DNA from: Planctomycetota bacterium
GTDB lineage: Bacteria > Planctomycetota > UBA8108 > UBA1146 > JAJFFE01
Length of the DNA stretch: 6,267 nt
Assembly: GCA_020425835.1 (NCBI GenBank)
Contig: JAGQRC010000235.1
Coordinates: 1-6,267, forward strand
Direction: 5' to 3'
The notes under the pieces are model-generated. The model did not search any database and had not been told where the DNA came from. It saw only the letters and a list, made by a program, of their open reading frames with translations. The first letter of the stretch is position 1. Each line of letters starts with the position of its first letter. A program made the translations under genes and the position numbers. Positions 1-5,866 of the stretch are shown here, in pieces.

Positions 1-3000
1 CGAACAGATGGTCCAGCGTCCGGACCGCGTCCGCGATGTTGAAGCTGCCGTCCGCGTTGCAGTCGCCGCGCACGAACGCGGTCCCCGATCCGCAACTTCC
101 GCTCGCCGGGACGGTGAAGGTGATCGACAGGACGAACCCGTCGCGGCCCTCTTCGCTGTCCGTCGCCTCGAACTCGATCCCCGGGGTCGACGAGCCGGAC
201 ACCTCGACGGCGTAGCCGAAGTTGATCGTCGGGTGGTCGAACCAGAAGCGGAAGGCGTCGCGCACGGCAGGACCCGCGAACTCCGCTCTCTGGTTGAGGG
301 AGATCACGTCGACTGTCGCATCGACCGTCGCCGCCAGATCGAAACTCCCCGTCGGGTAGTACTCGGCGCTCGACGTCCCGCTGCCGCCGAGCGATCCGGC
401 GCCGTTCTGATGCCACGGGATGCTCGGATAGGTCGCGTGGGATCGAGTGACCGATCCGCCGCACCCGAAGCACCAGTCGTTGGGTGGCTCGCCCCAAGGC
501 ATGAGGCAACGGCGCAGCTCGAGTTGCCCGACGTTGCCGTGCTGGGGTTGCGCGGTGAAGCGGGCGTCGATGATCTGCGCGGCGCTGGTCACGCCACACT
601 CCGCGATGAGGGTGTCGACGAAATCGAACGCGACGAAGCCCTTCATCTCGGGCGAGGTGGATGGGTACAGACGCCAGTGGTCGTGGGAGACGTTCGACAG
701 CCCGGCGTTGAAGCCCGCGTCGATCGCGACCGGAGGGAGGGACTCGAGCCCGCTCACGTTCCCGAACGTCACGGTGATCGCACCGTCGATCGTGAACGCG
801 ACGGAAGGGCCGGGATCGAGGGGGTCCAGGACGTTGTTGGCGGGCGCGCCGTGGAGCGCCGCGGCATCCTCGATCGGGCCCGGCAGTAGGGTGTAGGTGA
901 TCGGGCAGCCCGGATACTCGAGAGCGACCTCGACGCGGACCCGGTTGCCCCGCGATGGATCGACGGTCGCCTCGGTGGCGACGACCGTGCCGGTGCCGTT
1001 GTCGAAGACGTAGAACGCCGGGTTCTCCGCCGTCGTCGCGTCGACCATCTCGTCGAAGATCACGTCGACCGCGGTGAGGCTGATCGGACGCACCGCGAGG
1101 ACCCGGGGTGGGACGTCGTCGACCAACCCACCGATGCCGGTCGTCGTCATCGTTCCGTCGATCGACTCGAGGAACTCCACGAGGTCGCGACGTTGCGCTT
1201 CGTTGAGCCCGCTGGTGTTCCCGTGCCCACCTTCATCGGCATGCCGCACGACTCCGGCGAGCGTCTGGCCGTCTTGCCAGCCGGTGACCTGCACGTATGG
1301 CGCGGTGCTCCACGCGCCGACGAGGGTCGGCGTGTTGAACGGCGGCCCCTCGTTCTCCGGCGCCGGCGTGAAGCCGCCGACGTCGTGGAACCCGAGATCG
1401 GTGAAGAGCGGAGCCGTGTGACAGCCATCGCAACCCGCGCCGGACGGTGTACCGGCGGTGCCCTGGAAGACCGCCGCCCCTCGGATCGCCGCCTCGGAGA
1501 GGCTGCCGTCGGCGGTTCGTCGGGGACTCCACTCGATCGGAGGAAGGCCGAGCAAGTACGCGGCGATCGCGTCCAGGTCCGCATCGATCCCGGCATTCGA
1601 GGAGCCGAGCGGAGGGCTGGGGCTGGGAAGAAACCCCGTTCCTCCCATGAACGGACCCGCGAACGTGAAGTCGAAGTCCTGCACCTCGTCGCGATCGCCC
1701 GAGCGATGGAGCTGGCCCAGTCCACCGGATCCCGCGCCGAACGAGAGATCCAGTCCGCGCAGCGACAGGGTCTTCCGATGCCCCGCACCGAGGGGGGCGA
1801 ACTCCCAGAACAGCCCGTCCGTGTCCCCATCCGGGTGACACGATGCACAGGCGATCTTCTCGTTGGACGAGATCCGCGGATCGTTGCTCGTGTGGAACAG
1901 ACGCGCCCCGTTCAGGAACGCGGCGTCGAAGGGCTCCGGTTGACCCGGCGTCGCCGAGATGCGCTGGATCTCCGTCGACGTGGCGGTGTCGATCACCGAG
2001 ACGTCGCGCGAGAGCCAGTTGAGGACGTACAGGCGGTCGGTCGTCGGGGAGGCGACCAGTCCGATCGGCGCGTCGCCGACGGGGACCTCGGTCAGCGCCG
2101 GGGCGACGCCGCGAACCATCCCGATCGAGGTCGGGAAGATCAGCACATCATTGGAGTGCTGGTTCGCGAGGTAGGCGGTCGTGCCTCCGGCGTCGAAGGC
2201 GAGATCGATCGGCCCCGCGATGTGCGCGTCCCACCCGTTGCCGAGGAGCGTGAGGTTGTCGTGGGCGTAGACTGCGGTGAGCACGACCCGATCGCTCGAC
2301 GGCGTGTCGGTCGCCGTGTCGATCTTGTGGAGCGCCGCCTGGATGGAGCTGTCGGGGGTGAAGGCGGGATTGTGGAAGTTGTGGTACTGAACCGGGAGCC
2401 ACATCTGGGACTGTCCGGGTGGCGGAGCGAGGTGTCCGCGGATCAGCAAGTACCCGCCCTCGGGGATCGGATCCGGGTCGCCGGCGATCTGACTCGGCTC
2501 CTTCGGGTTCACCGACTTCAGGACGAGTTCGGCGATCACCGCGCGGGAGACTCGACCGATCGCCGACACGTGCGAGTCCTCACCCTCGGTGATGGTGTGG
2601 GTGATCCACGCTTCGCTCCCCGCCGCATCGAAAGCGAGACCGAACGGACGGCGGAACAGCCCATCCACACGATCGATCGGCGCCATCGTCCCGGCGTCGT
2701 AGATCACGACCGCCGCGGCGCGATGGAGCACGACCCACACTTCGGCGCCATCCGGTGTGAGGATGGCGCTCACCGGGGCGCTTCCCGGATCGAGGACATG
2801 GGTCTGCAGGACGCCGCCGGTCAGCGCATCCAGGACGTAGATCCGAGATGACTCCTCGCAAGCGACCCAGACTCGTCCGTGGTCGTCGTCGATCGCGAGG
2901 CCGCGCGGCGCATGGCGCGGCCCGACCGCCGGCAGAGGGAAAACGTCGACGTGATCGTCGACCGTCCTCAGTCGCGACACGCTTCCGTGATCACGATTCG

Positions 3001-3157
3001 TCCACCAGACGTGGGCGCCGTCCGCGGAGATCTGGATCGGTCCACTCTTGTGCAGGGGGGCTCCGACGGCCCAGATCGACGATGTCGCGAGAACGACGAA
3101 CAGACAGCAGGCGGCACCGAGGTCCGGACGGACCCCGAGGGCTACACAACGCAGCAT
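1..3157 (-). CDS. Secreted YVTN beta-propeller / di-haem cytochrome c / Ig / DNRLRE / dockerin-like mosaic protein (C-terminus beyond window)
   Basis: The minus frame starting at ATG 3157-3155 stays open for 1052 codons to the left edge, with no stop. Residues 1-32 look like a Sec signal peptide (hydrophobic core ACCLFVVLATSSIWA). Residues ~38-405 hold YVTN/YncE-like propeller repeats (for example RLYVLNWLSRDVSVIDTATS at 375-394), with an insertion at ~190-315. Then come two haem c sites, CASCH (437-441, followed by PDGDTDGLFW) and CDGCH (576-580, followed by TAPLFTDLGFHDVGG). The segment FNTPTLVGAWSTAPY (607-621) is typical of di-haem cytochrome c peroxidase/MauG-like proteins. Residues ~682-780 resemble a bacterial Ig-like (Big_5) domain and ~785-990 a DNRLRE-type domain. 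FVRGDCNADGSFNIADAV (1028-1045) is a dockerin-like calcium-binding repeat, probably followed by a second one outside. The protein is inferred to be exported, to receive haem outside the cytoplasm, and to be surface-bound or assembled. Substrate and activity are unknown: redox enzyme, electron carrier and structural protein all remain possible. Confidence 0.93.
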   Translation of the reverse strand, partial: MLRCVALGVRPDLGAACCLFVVLATSSIWAVGAPLHKSGPIQISADGAHVWWTNRDHGSVSRLRTVDDHVDVFPLPAVGPRHAPRGLAIDDDHGRVWVACEESSRIYVLDALTGGVLQTHVLDPGSAPVSAILTPDGAEVWVVLHRAAAVVIYDAGTMAPIDRVDGLFRRPFGLAFDAAGSEAWITHTITEGEDSHVSAIGRVSRAVIAELVLKSVNPKEPSQIAGDPDPIPEGGYLLIRGHLAPPPGQSQMWLPVQYHNFHNPAFTPDSSIQAALHKIDTATDTPSSDRVVLTAVYAHDNLTLLGNGWDAHIAGPIDLAFDAGGTTAYLANQHSNDVLIFPTSIGMVRGVAPALTEVPVGDAPIGLVASPTTDRLYVLNWLSRDVSVIDTATSTEIQRISATPGQPEPFDAAFLNGARLFHTSNDPRISSNEKIACASCHPDGDTDGLFWEFAPLGAGHRKTLSLRGLDLSFGAGSGGLGQLHRSGDRDEVQDFDFTFAGPFMGGTGFLPSPSPPLGSSNAGIDADLDAIAAYLLGLPPIEWSPRRTADGSLSEAAIRGAAVFQGTAGTPSGAGCDGCHTAPLFTDLGFHDVGGFTPAPENEGPPFNTPTLVGAWSTAPYVQVTGWQDGQTLAGVVRHADEGGHGNTSGLNEAQRRDLVEFLESIDGTMTTTGIGGLVDDVPPRVLAVRPISLTAVDVIFDEMVDATTAENPAFYVFDNGTGTVVATEATVDPSRGNRVRVEVALEYPGCPITYTLLPGPIEDAAALHGAPANNVLDPLDPGPSVAFTIDGAITVTFGNVSGLESLPPVAIDAGFNAGLSNVSHDHWRLYPSTSPEMKGFVAFDFVDTLIAECGVTSAAQIIDARFTAQPQHGNVGQLELRRCLMPWGEPPNDWCFGCGGSVTRSHATYPSIPWHQNGAGSLGGSGTSSAEYYPTGSFDLAATVDATVDVISLNQRAEFAGPAVRDAFRFWFDHPTINFGYAVEVSGSSTPGIEFEATDSEEGRDGFVLSITFTVPASGSCGSGTAFVRGDCNADGSFNIADAVRTLDHLF

Positions 3158-3161
3158 TCGG

Positions 3162-3168
3162 CCACCTC
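3162..3168 (-). promoter_or_regulatory. Ribosome binding site of the propeller-cytochrome gene
   Basis: On the minus strand GAGGTGG lies four bases before ATG 3157-3155; its GAGG core is seven bases away. This fixes the start directly before the hydrophobic signal peptide. Confidence 0.7.
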
Positions 3169-3207
3169 GAGCAGCGATTCAGTCGTGAGCCGACGACCGT
3201 GGGGGAC

Positions 3208-3235
3208 ACTATAACCACGGAGGCCGTGCCGCCAA
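3208..3235 (-). promoter_or_regulatory. Candidate sigma70-type promoter for the propeller-cytochrome gene
   Basis: Reading the minus strand, TTGGCG (3235-3230, four of six bases of the -35 consensus) is followed after 16 bases by TATAGT (3213-3208, five of six of the -10 consensus). Transcription would begin near 3201, giving a leader of about 44 bases that contains the ribosome binding site. The A/T-rich -10 stands out in G+C-rich surroundings. The rest of the 3158-3367 gap holds no gene. For the divergent plus-strand gene only a weak -10-like TATCCT (3307-3312) without a convincing -35 was found. Confidence 0.45.
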
Positions 3236-3355
3236 ACCCGGCCGAGCGATTGTCCGTGACTCGCCCCGAGAGGACGACGCTCCCTTTCCTCACGGCTCCG
3301 GCCCGCTATCCTCGGCGAACTCGAGGACCACGATGGTGCCGCGAGTCTTCCCAGC

Positions 3356-3360
3356 GGAGG
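3356..3360 (+). promoter_or_regulatory. Ribosome binding site of the uracil-DNA glycosylase gene
   Basis: GGAGG ends seven bases before ATG 3368. This is near-ideal Shine-Dalgarno spacing and decides the start codon. Confidence 0.8.
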
Positions 3361-3367
3361 TTTCGAC

Positions 3368-4123
3368 ATGACGCTTCTGACGATCGTGCGTCGACTCGCG
3401 CGCGAGGTGGACACGCTTCGATTCACGCCGCCCGTGACGCATGTCTACAACCCGCTCCAGTACGCATGGACTGCCCACCGCCAGTACCTCGAGCGCTTCG
3501 GGAGCGCGCCCAAGGAGGCGATCCTCGTCGGCATGAACCCCGGACCCTTCGGGATGGCGCAGACCGGGGTCCCGTTCGGCGAGATCGGCGCGGTGCGGGA
3601 CTGGCTCGGGATCGAGGCGAAGATCGGAAAGCCGGAGAGCGAGCATCCGAAGCGTCCGATCGAGGGTTTCGACTGCTCGCGGAGCGAGGTCAGCGGCCAA
3701 CGTCTCTGGGGTTGGGCGCGCGAGCGGGCGAAGACCCCCGACCGTTTCTTCCGTCGGTTCTTCATCCACAACTACTGCCCGTTGGTCTTCATGGAGGAGT
3801 CGGGGCGGAACCGGACACCCGACAAGCTCGCTCGCGCGGAGCGGGACGCGCTCTACGAGATCTGCGATCGCGCGCTCCGCGCGGTGGTCGAGACGCTCGA
3901 TCCCCGATGGGTCATCGGTGTCGGCGCCTTCGCCGAGACGCGTGCGCGTGCCGCGCTCGATGGCCTCGACGTTCGGATCGGTCGCGTGCTGCATCCGAGC
4001 CCGGCGAGCCCGGTCGCCAATCGCGGCTGGGCCGAGCGGGCCGACCACGAGCTTGCCGAGCTCGGCATCGAGGTCGCGGGTCCCGCGTCTCGGTCCCCTC
4101 GATCGAAGGGGGCGTCGCGATGA
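3368..4123 (+). CDS. smug1: SMUG1-type single-strand-selective uracil-DNA glycosylase
   Basis: This 251-residue protein matches the SMUG1 family (UDG family 3) along nearly its whole length. The family removes uracil and some oxidised pyrimidines from DNA to start base excision repair in the cytoplasm/nucleoid. The signature GMNPGPFGMAQTGVPFGE is at residues 55-72. By alignment from memory with human SMUG1, N57 corresponds to catalytic N85 and F70 to the uracil-stacking F98. HNYCPL at 134-139 supplies N135 (human N163), and LHPSPASP at 208-215 supplies H209 (human H239). The motifs EHPKRP (92-97), SEVSG (106-110) and SGRNRTP (145-151) are also conserved, so the enzyme should be active. The last ~14 residues (SRSPRSKGASR end) are a basic tail outside the usual core. 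Its stop overlaps the start of the next gene, so the two are probably co-translated. SMUG1 is patchily distributed in bacteria, so old horizontal transfer in the family is possible; base composition here matches the neighbours. Confidence 0.95.
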   Translation: MTLLTIVRRLAREVDTLRFTPPVTHVYNPLQYAWTAHRQYLERFGSAPKEAILVGMNPGPFGMAQTGVPFGEIGAVRDWLGIEAKIGKPESEHPKRPIEGFDCSRSEVSGQRLWGWARERAKTPDRFFRRFFIHNYCPLVFMEESGRNRTPDKLARAERDALYEICDRALRAVVETLDPRWVIGVGAFAETRARAALDGLDVRIGRVLHPSPASPVANRGWAERADHELAELGIEVAGPASRSPRSKGASR

Positions 4124-4413
4124 GGCGCGCGTGGCGAAGAGCGGTGTGGAGCGTCGTGCTGGTCGTCGGTCTGTCGACGAGCGGCTGTGGGACGCTGGTC
4201 TCGAGCGCACAGACCTGGCCCCGCCCCGACTTCTTCGGAGGCGTGCGCTACGACGCGCGCGTCATGGCGGAGCCCGGTCCCGGCGAGTATCCCGCCTTCG
4301 GCCTCTTCGACATGCCGATGAGCGTCGTTCTCGACATCGGCTTCCTCCCGTTCAACTCGATCTTCCAGATGGGTCACTGGCTGTTCGGAGAACAGGACGC
4401 GAAGCCTCGGTGA
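4120..4413 (+). CDS. Small YceK/YidQ-like (DUF1375-type) lipoprotein
   Basis: This 97-residue protein has a basic N-terminus (MRRAWRR), a hydrophobic stretch (VWSVVLVVGLS) and a lipobox-like STSGC with the lipidated cysteine at residue 23, so it should be cleaved by signal peptidase II and anchored to a membrane. After the cysteine, GTLVS, the GGVRYD segment (40-45) and LFDMPMSVVLDIGFLPFN (62-79) follow the order seen in E. coli YceK (SGCGSI, PGVQWD, LDLPFSLVFDTLLLP). The role of that family is essentially unknown. The lipobox has Thr rather than Leu at -3, which is acceptable but not ideal. ATG 4120-4122 overlaps the TGA of the glycosylase gene (ATGA), and a purine-rich AAGGGGG lies just upstream, so translation is probably coupled. 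A functional link to DNA repair is not evident. Longer upstream starts in this frame would run through the glycosylase gene and are not credible. Confidence 0.8.
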   Translation: MRRAWRRAVWSVVLVVGLSTSGCGTLVSSAQTWPRPDFFGGVRYDARVMAEPGPGEYPAFGLFDMPMSVVLDIGFLPFNSIFQMGHWLFGEQDAKPR

Positions 4414-4452
4414 CGCGCTCGACCTCGGGCCGGATTGAGTTCCAACGGACTG

Positions 4453-4872
4453 CTACGGCTCGGCATCGCGCAGGCGAGCACGGGCGCAGCTCAAGATGAA
4501 CAGGAACATCACCAGGGCGAACCCGGCGGTCGCGACCGTAGGGGCCCAGAGCACCTGCGTGTAGTAGGAGTCGAGATCGAGATCATCATCGAGGTAGGGG
4601 CTGTCGAGCCAGACCGAGTGGAGTTCGAGGAGGCCGGCGGACAGCGCGATCAATCCGAACCCGAGACCGGTCTTGCCGAGGCCGCGACGCGTCACGGCGC
4701 CGACACCGAGAACGATGATCGAAGCGATGAGACCAGAGACGATGATGACGCCGTAGGGGTGGGTCTCTTGGAGAGCCAACGACGGCGGTAGCGTGGAGAG
4801 CTCTGTGACCGAGAAGTGTTGGAGCCCATCGAGCAAGTAGGCGGCGAAGCTGTTCGTGTTCACTGCCGGCAT
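4453..4872 (-). CDS. Small three-helix membrane protein, function unknown
   Basis: I do not recognise the family. From ATG 4872-4870 the protein has 139 residues with three predicted membrane helices at about 41-60 (GVIIVSGLIASIIVLGVGAV), 69-88 and 107-129. The loop TRRGLGK (61-67) and the tail RARLRD are basic, while the loop between helices 2 and 3 is strongly acidic (DSPYLDDDLDLD, 90-101). By the positive-inside rule the N-terminus and the acidic loop would face outwards and the C-terminus inwards. The frame could start at ATG 5028, but those 52 extra residues are hydrophilic, carry no family signature, and that ATG lacks a ribosome binding site. The 4872 start has GGGAGG 11 bases upstream. 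The gene follows the ECF sigma gene on the same strand across a 181-base gap with no other gene, so it may be a co-regulated partner. It does not look like a standard anti-sigma factor, which usually has one helix and a cytoplasmic sigma-binding domain. Confidence 0.7.
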   Translation of the reverse strand: MPAVNTNSFAAYLLDGLQHFSVTELSTLPPSLALQETHPYGVIIVSGLIASIIVLGVGAVTRRGLGKTGLGFGLIALSAGLLELHSVWLDSPYLDDDLDLDSYYTQVLWAPTVATAGFALVMFLFILSCARARLRDAEP

Positions 4873-4876
4873 CGCG

Positions 4877-4889
4877 GGGAGGTCCTCCC
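4877..4889. repeat. 13-base inverted repeat over the ribosome binding site of the membrane-protein gene
   Basis: GGGAGGTCCTCCC is a perfect palindrome of two six-base arms around one central base. On the minus strand its first arm is the GGGAGG Shine-Dalgarno candidate for the start at 4872. A one-base loop cannot close as such, so a hairpin would lose base pairs. A protein-binding operator or chance are alternatives. Confidence 0.45.
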
Positions 4890-5053
4890 GTCGGGGTTCA
4901 GCATGGGCCGATGTCGGGAGAAGTCTGCCACGAACCGAGGCCCATTGTCCGCCGTCGCCGCGGAACGATCGCGAAGCCTCGCCCTCCCACGCGAGATGCA
5001 GAAAGTCCGAGGATCGTCCGGGGGGCATGATCGGAGCCGGGGGCGACCGAGCC

Positions 5054-5632
5054 TCAGCAGCGGGTCGCCGCCGCTCCTCCTTCGAGGAACTGTCGCAGCC
5101 AAGCCCGCACGTAGCGCCAACGTCGTTCGATCGTGGTCACCGACACCCCGAGTGCGTCGGCGATCTGTTCGTTGCTGAGCCCGGCGAAGTAGCGCATCGA
5201 CACGAGCTCCGCCTTGGCCGGGTCGCGCTGCTCCAGGACCTGGAGCGCCTCGTCGATCGCCAGGATGTCGTCATCGACCGGCACCGACACCGCGAGATCC
5301 GCATCGAGGCCTCGGCGCCGACGCGCCCCCCCGTGCCGGACGCACGCCTTCCGTCGCGCGATGTCCACCAGGATGTTCCGCATCGATCGCGCGGCCGCCG
5401 CGAAGAAGTGAGCCGGGTTGTCCCAGTGGGGCGAGGGGCAGGCGACGAGTCGGAGGTAGGCCTCGTGGACGAGCGCGGTCGGCTGGAGTGTCTGCCCGGG
5501 GGGCAGGCCGCCGAGCCGCACGGCGGCGAGCCGCCGCAGCTCGCCGTAGACCAGGATCAGGAGGTCCTCTGGGGAGGGCTTGGCCTGCGCGGGCCCTCGA
5601 TCGAACTCGAGAGTGGAGGTCTTGGTCAGCAT
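5054..5632 (-). CDS. ECF RNA polymerase sigma factor (Sigma70_ECF / TIGR02999-like)
   Basis: The 192-residue protein redirects RNA polymerase to a specific promoter set. Region 2 is clear: LQPTALVHEAYLRL (49-62), then HWDNPAHFFAAAARSMRNIL (69-88) and VDIARRKACVRHGG (89-102), the characteristic run of this ECF subgroup. A linker (~103-125) leads to region 4 at ~126-183, with a helix-turn-helix in LSNEQIADALGVSVTTIERR (152-171) for recognising the -35 element, followed by WRYVRAWLRQFL. Length is normal for the family. The start at 5632 gives the usual N-terminus (SPEDLLILVYGELRRLA at 20-36); the ribosome binding site is weak (a GGA nine bases or so upstream), and no better start is visible. No classical anti-sigma factor lies next to it in the window. 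Members of this subgroup are abundant in planctomycetes and acidobacteria and often lie near Ser/Thr kinase genes, none of which is seen here. Confidence 0.93.
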   Translation of the reverse strand: MLTKTSTLEFDRGPAQAKPSPEDLLILVYGELRRLAAVRLGGLPPGQTLQPTALVHEAYLRLVACPSPHWDNPAHFFAAAARSMRNILVDIARRKACVRHGGARRRRGLDADLAVSVPVDDDILAIDEALQVLEQRDPAKAELVSMRYFAGLSNEQIADALGVSVTTIERRWRYVRAWLRQFLEGGAAATRC

Positions 5633-5660
5633 TGCGGGGTTCCGTTGGAGCTCGAGCTAT

Positions 5661-5679
5661 CGACGGCCCGACGCCGTCG
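5661..5679. repeat. Hairpin-forming inverted repeat upstream of the ECF sigma gene
   Basis: CGACGGC and GCCGTCG are perfect seven-base arms around a five-base loop, 29 bases upstream of the sigma-factor start. On the minus strand the repeat sits just after a -35-like CTGACA and before a weak GATAGC, so it could be an operator within a promoter or a leader hairpin. There is no plus-strand gene just upstream that it could terminate. Confidence 0.45.
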
Positions 5680-5693
5680 TTGTCAGTCTCCTA

Positions 5694-5708
5694 GCCGCGA
5701 TCCGCGGC
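5694..5708. repeat. Second short inverted repeat in the divergent region
   Basis: GCCGCG, three bases, then CGCGGC: perfect six-base arms 15 bases from the previous hairpin. It may be part of the control region shared by the sigma factor and the secreted-protein gene. G+C-only palindromes arise easily in DNA of this composition. Confidence 0.3.
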
Positions 5709-5808
5709 GAGGGCGGCTCAGTTCAGCTCAAGTCATGATTCGGTCGCGGCTTGCGGGCGTTGGTCGCAGAAACGTGAAGGGTGTCGGGGCTGGATCTCGG
5801 AGATGGGC

Positions 5809-5842
5809 CGACCCCCAGAGGAATGGGGGAGCTCGACCCCCA
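5809..5842 (+). repeat. CGACCCCCA direct repeats flanking a GGGGG block, upstream of the secreted-protein gene
   Basis: CGACCCCCA occurs at 5809-5817 and again at 5834-5842, start to start 25 bases apart, with GGGGG at 5825-5829 between them. The G block can pair with either C block, so two mutually exclusive stem-loops are possible in the leader. The second copy ends 24 bases before the start codon. Paired binding sites for a regulator are an alternative. No convincing promoter elements were found in the 5633-5866 gap for either gene. Confidence 0.4.
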
Positions 5843-5856
5843 CCGCGTCCGAGACT

Positions 5857-5861
5857 GGAGG
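5857..5861 (+). promoter_or_regulatory. Ribosome binding site of the secreted-protein gene
   Basis: GGAGG five bases before ATG 5867 supports that start, which places a signal peptide directly at the N-terminus. Confidence 0.7.
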
Positions 5862-5866
5862 CGCCC

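Noticed and set aside
8..889. Plus-strand open frame of 293 codons at the left edge
   Set aside because: It lies opposite the Ig, DNRLRE and dockerin-like part of the minus-strand gene, and its low-complexity Arg/Val/Asp-rich product has no domain.
1193..2851. Long plus-strand open frame (552 codons) opposite the cytochrome gene
   Set aside because: Its product is Arg/Glu/Asp-rich with no recognisable fold, as expected for an antisense shadow in G+C-rich DNA. The minus frame carries signal peptide, propeller, CXXCH and dockerin-like motifs throughout.
3290..4210. 306-codon minus frame opposite the SMUG1 gene
   Set aside because: Antisense shadow; the plus strand encodes an unmistakable SMUG1 with all active-site motifs.
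2848..4413. 521-codon plus frame ending at the lipoprotein stop
   Set aside because: Only its last 97 codons (from 4120) are credible. The upstream part is Arg-rich and overlaps the cytochrome gene, the intergenic region and the SMUG1 gene.
4414..4452. Possible bidirectional terminator between the convergent lipoprotein and membrane-protein genes
   Set aside because: The 39-base gap shows no convincing stem with a T-run on either strand.
4873..5028. 52-residue N-terminal extension of the membrane protein
   Set aside because: No ribosome binding site before ATG 5028, hydrophilic sequence with no signature, and a plausible Shine-Dalgarno before the internal start at 4872. It cannot be excluded completely.
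4441..5649. Shared nonamer TCCAACGGA near 4441 (plus) and near 5641-5649 (minus)
   Set aside because: Nonamer pairs are expected many times by chance in a window of this size, and neither copy has a meaningful context.
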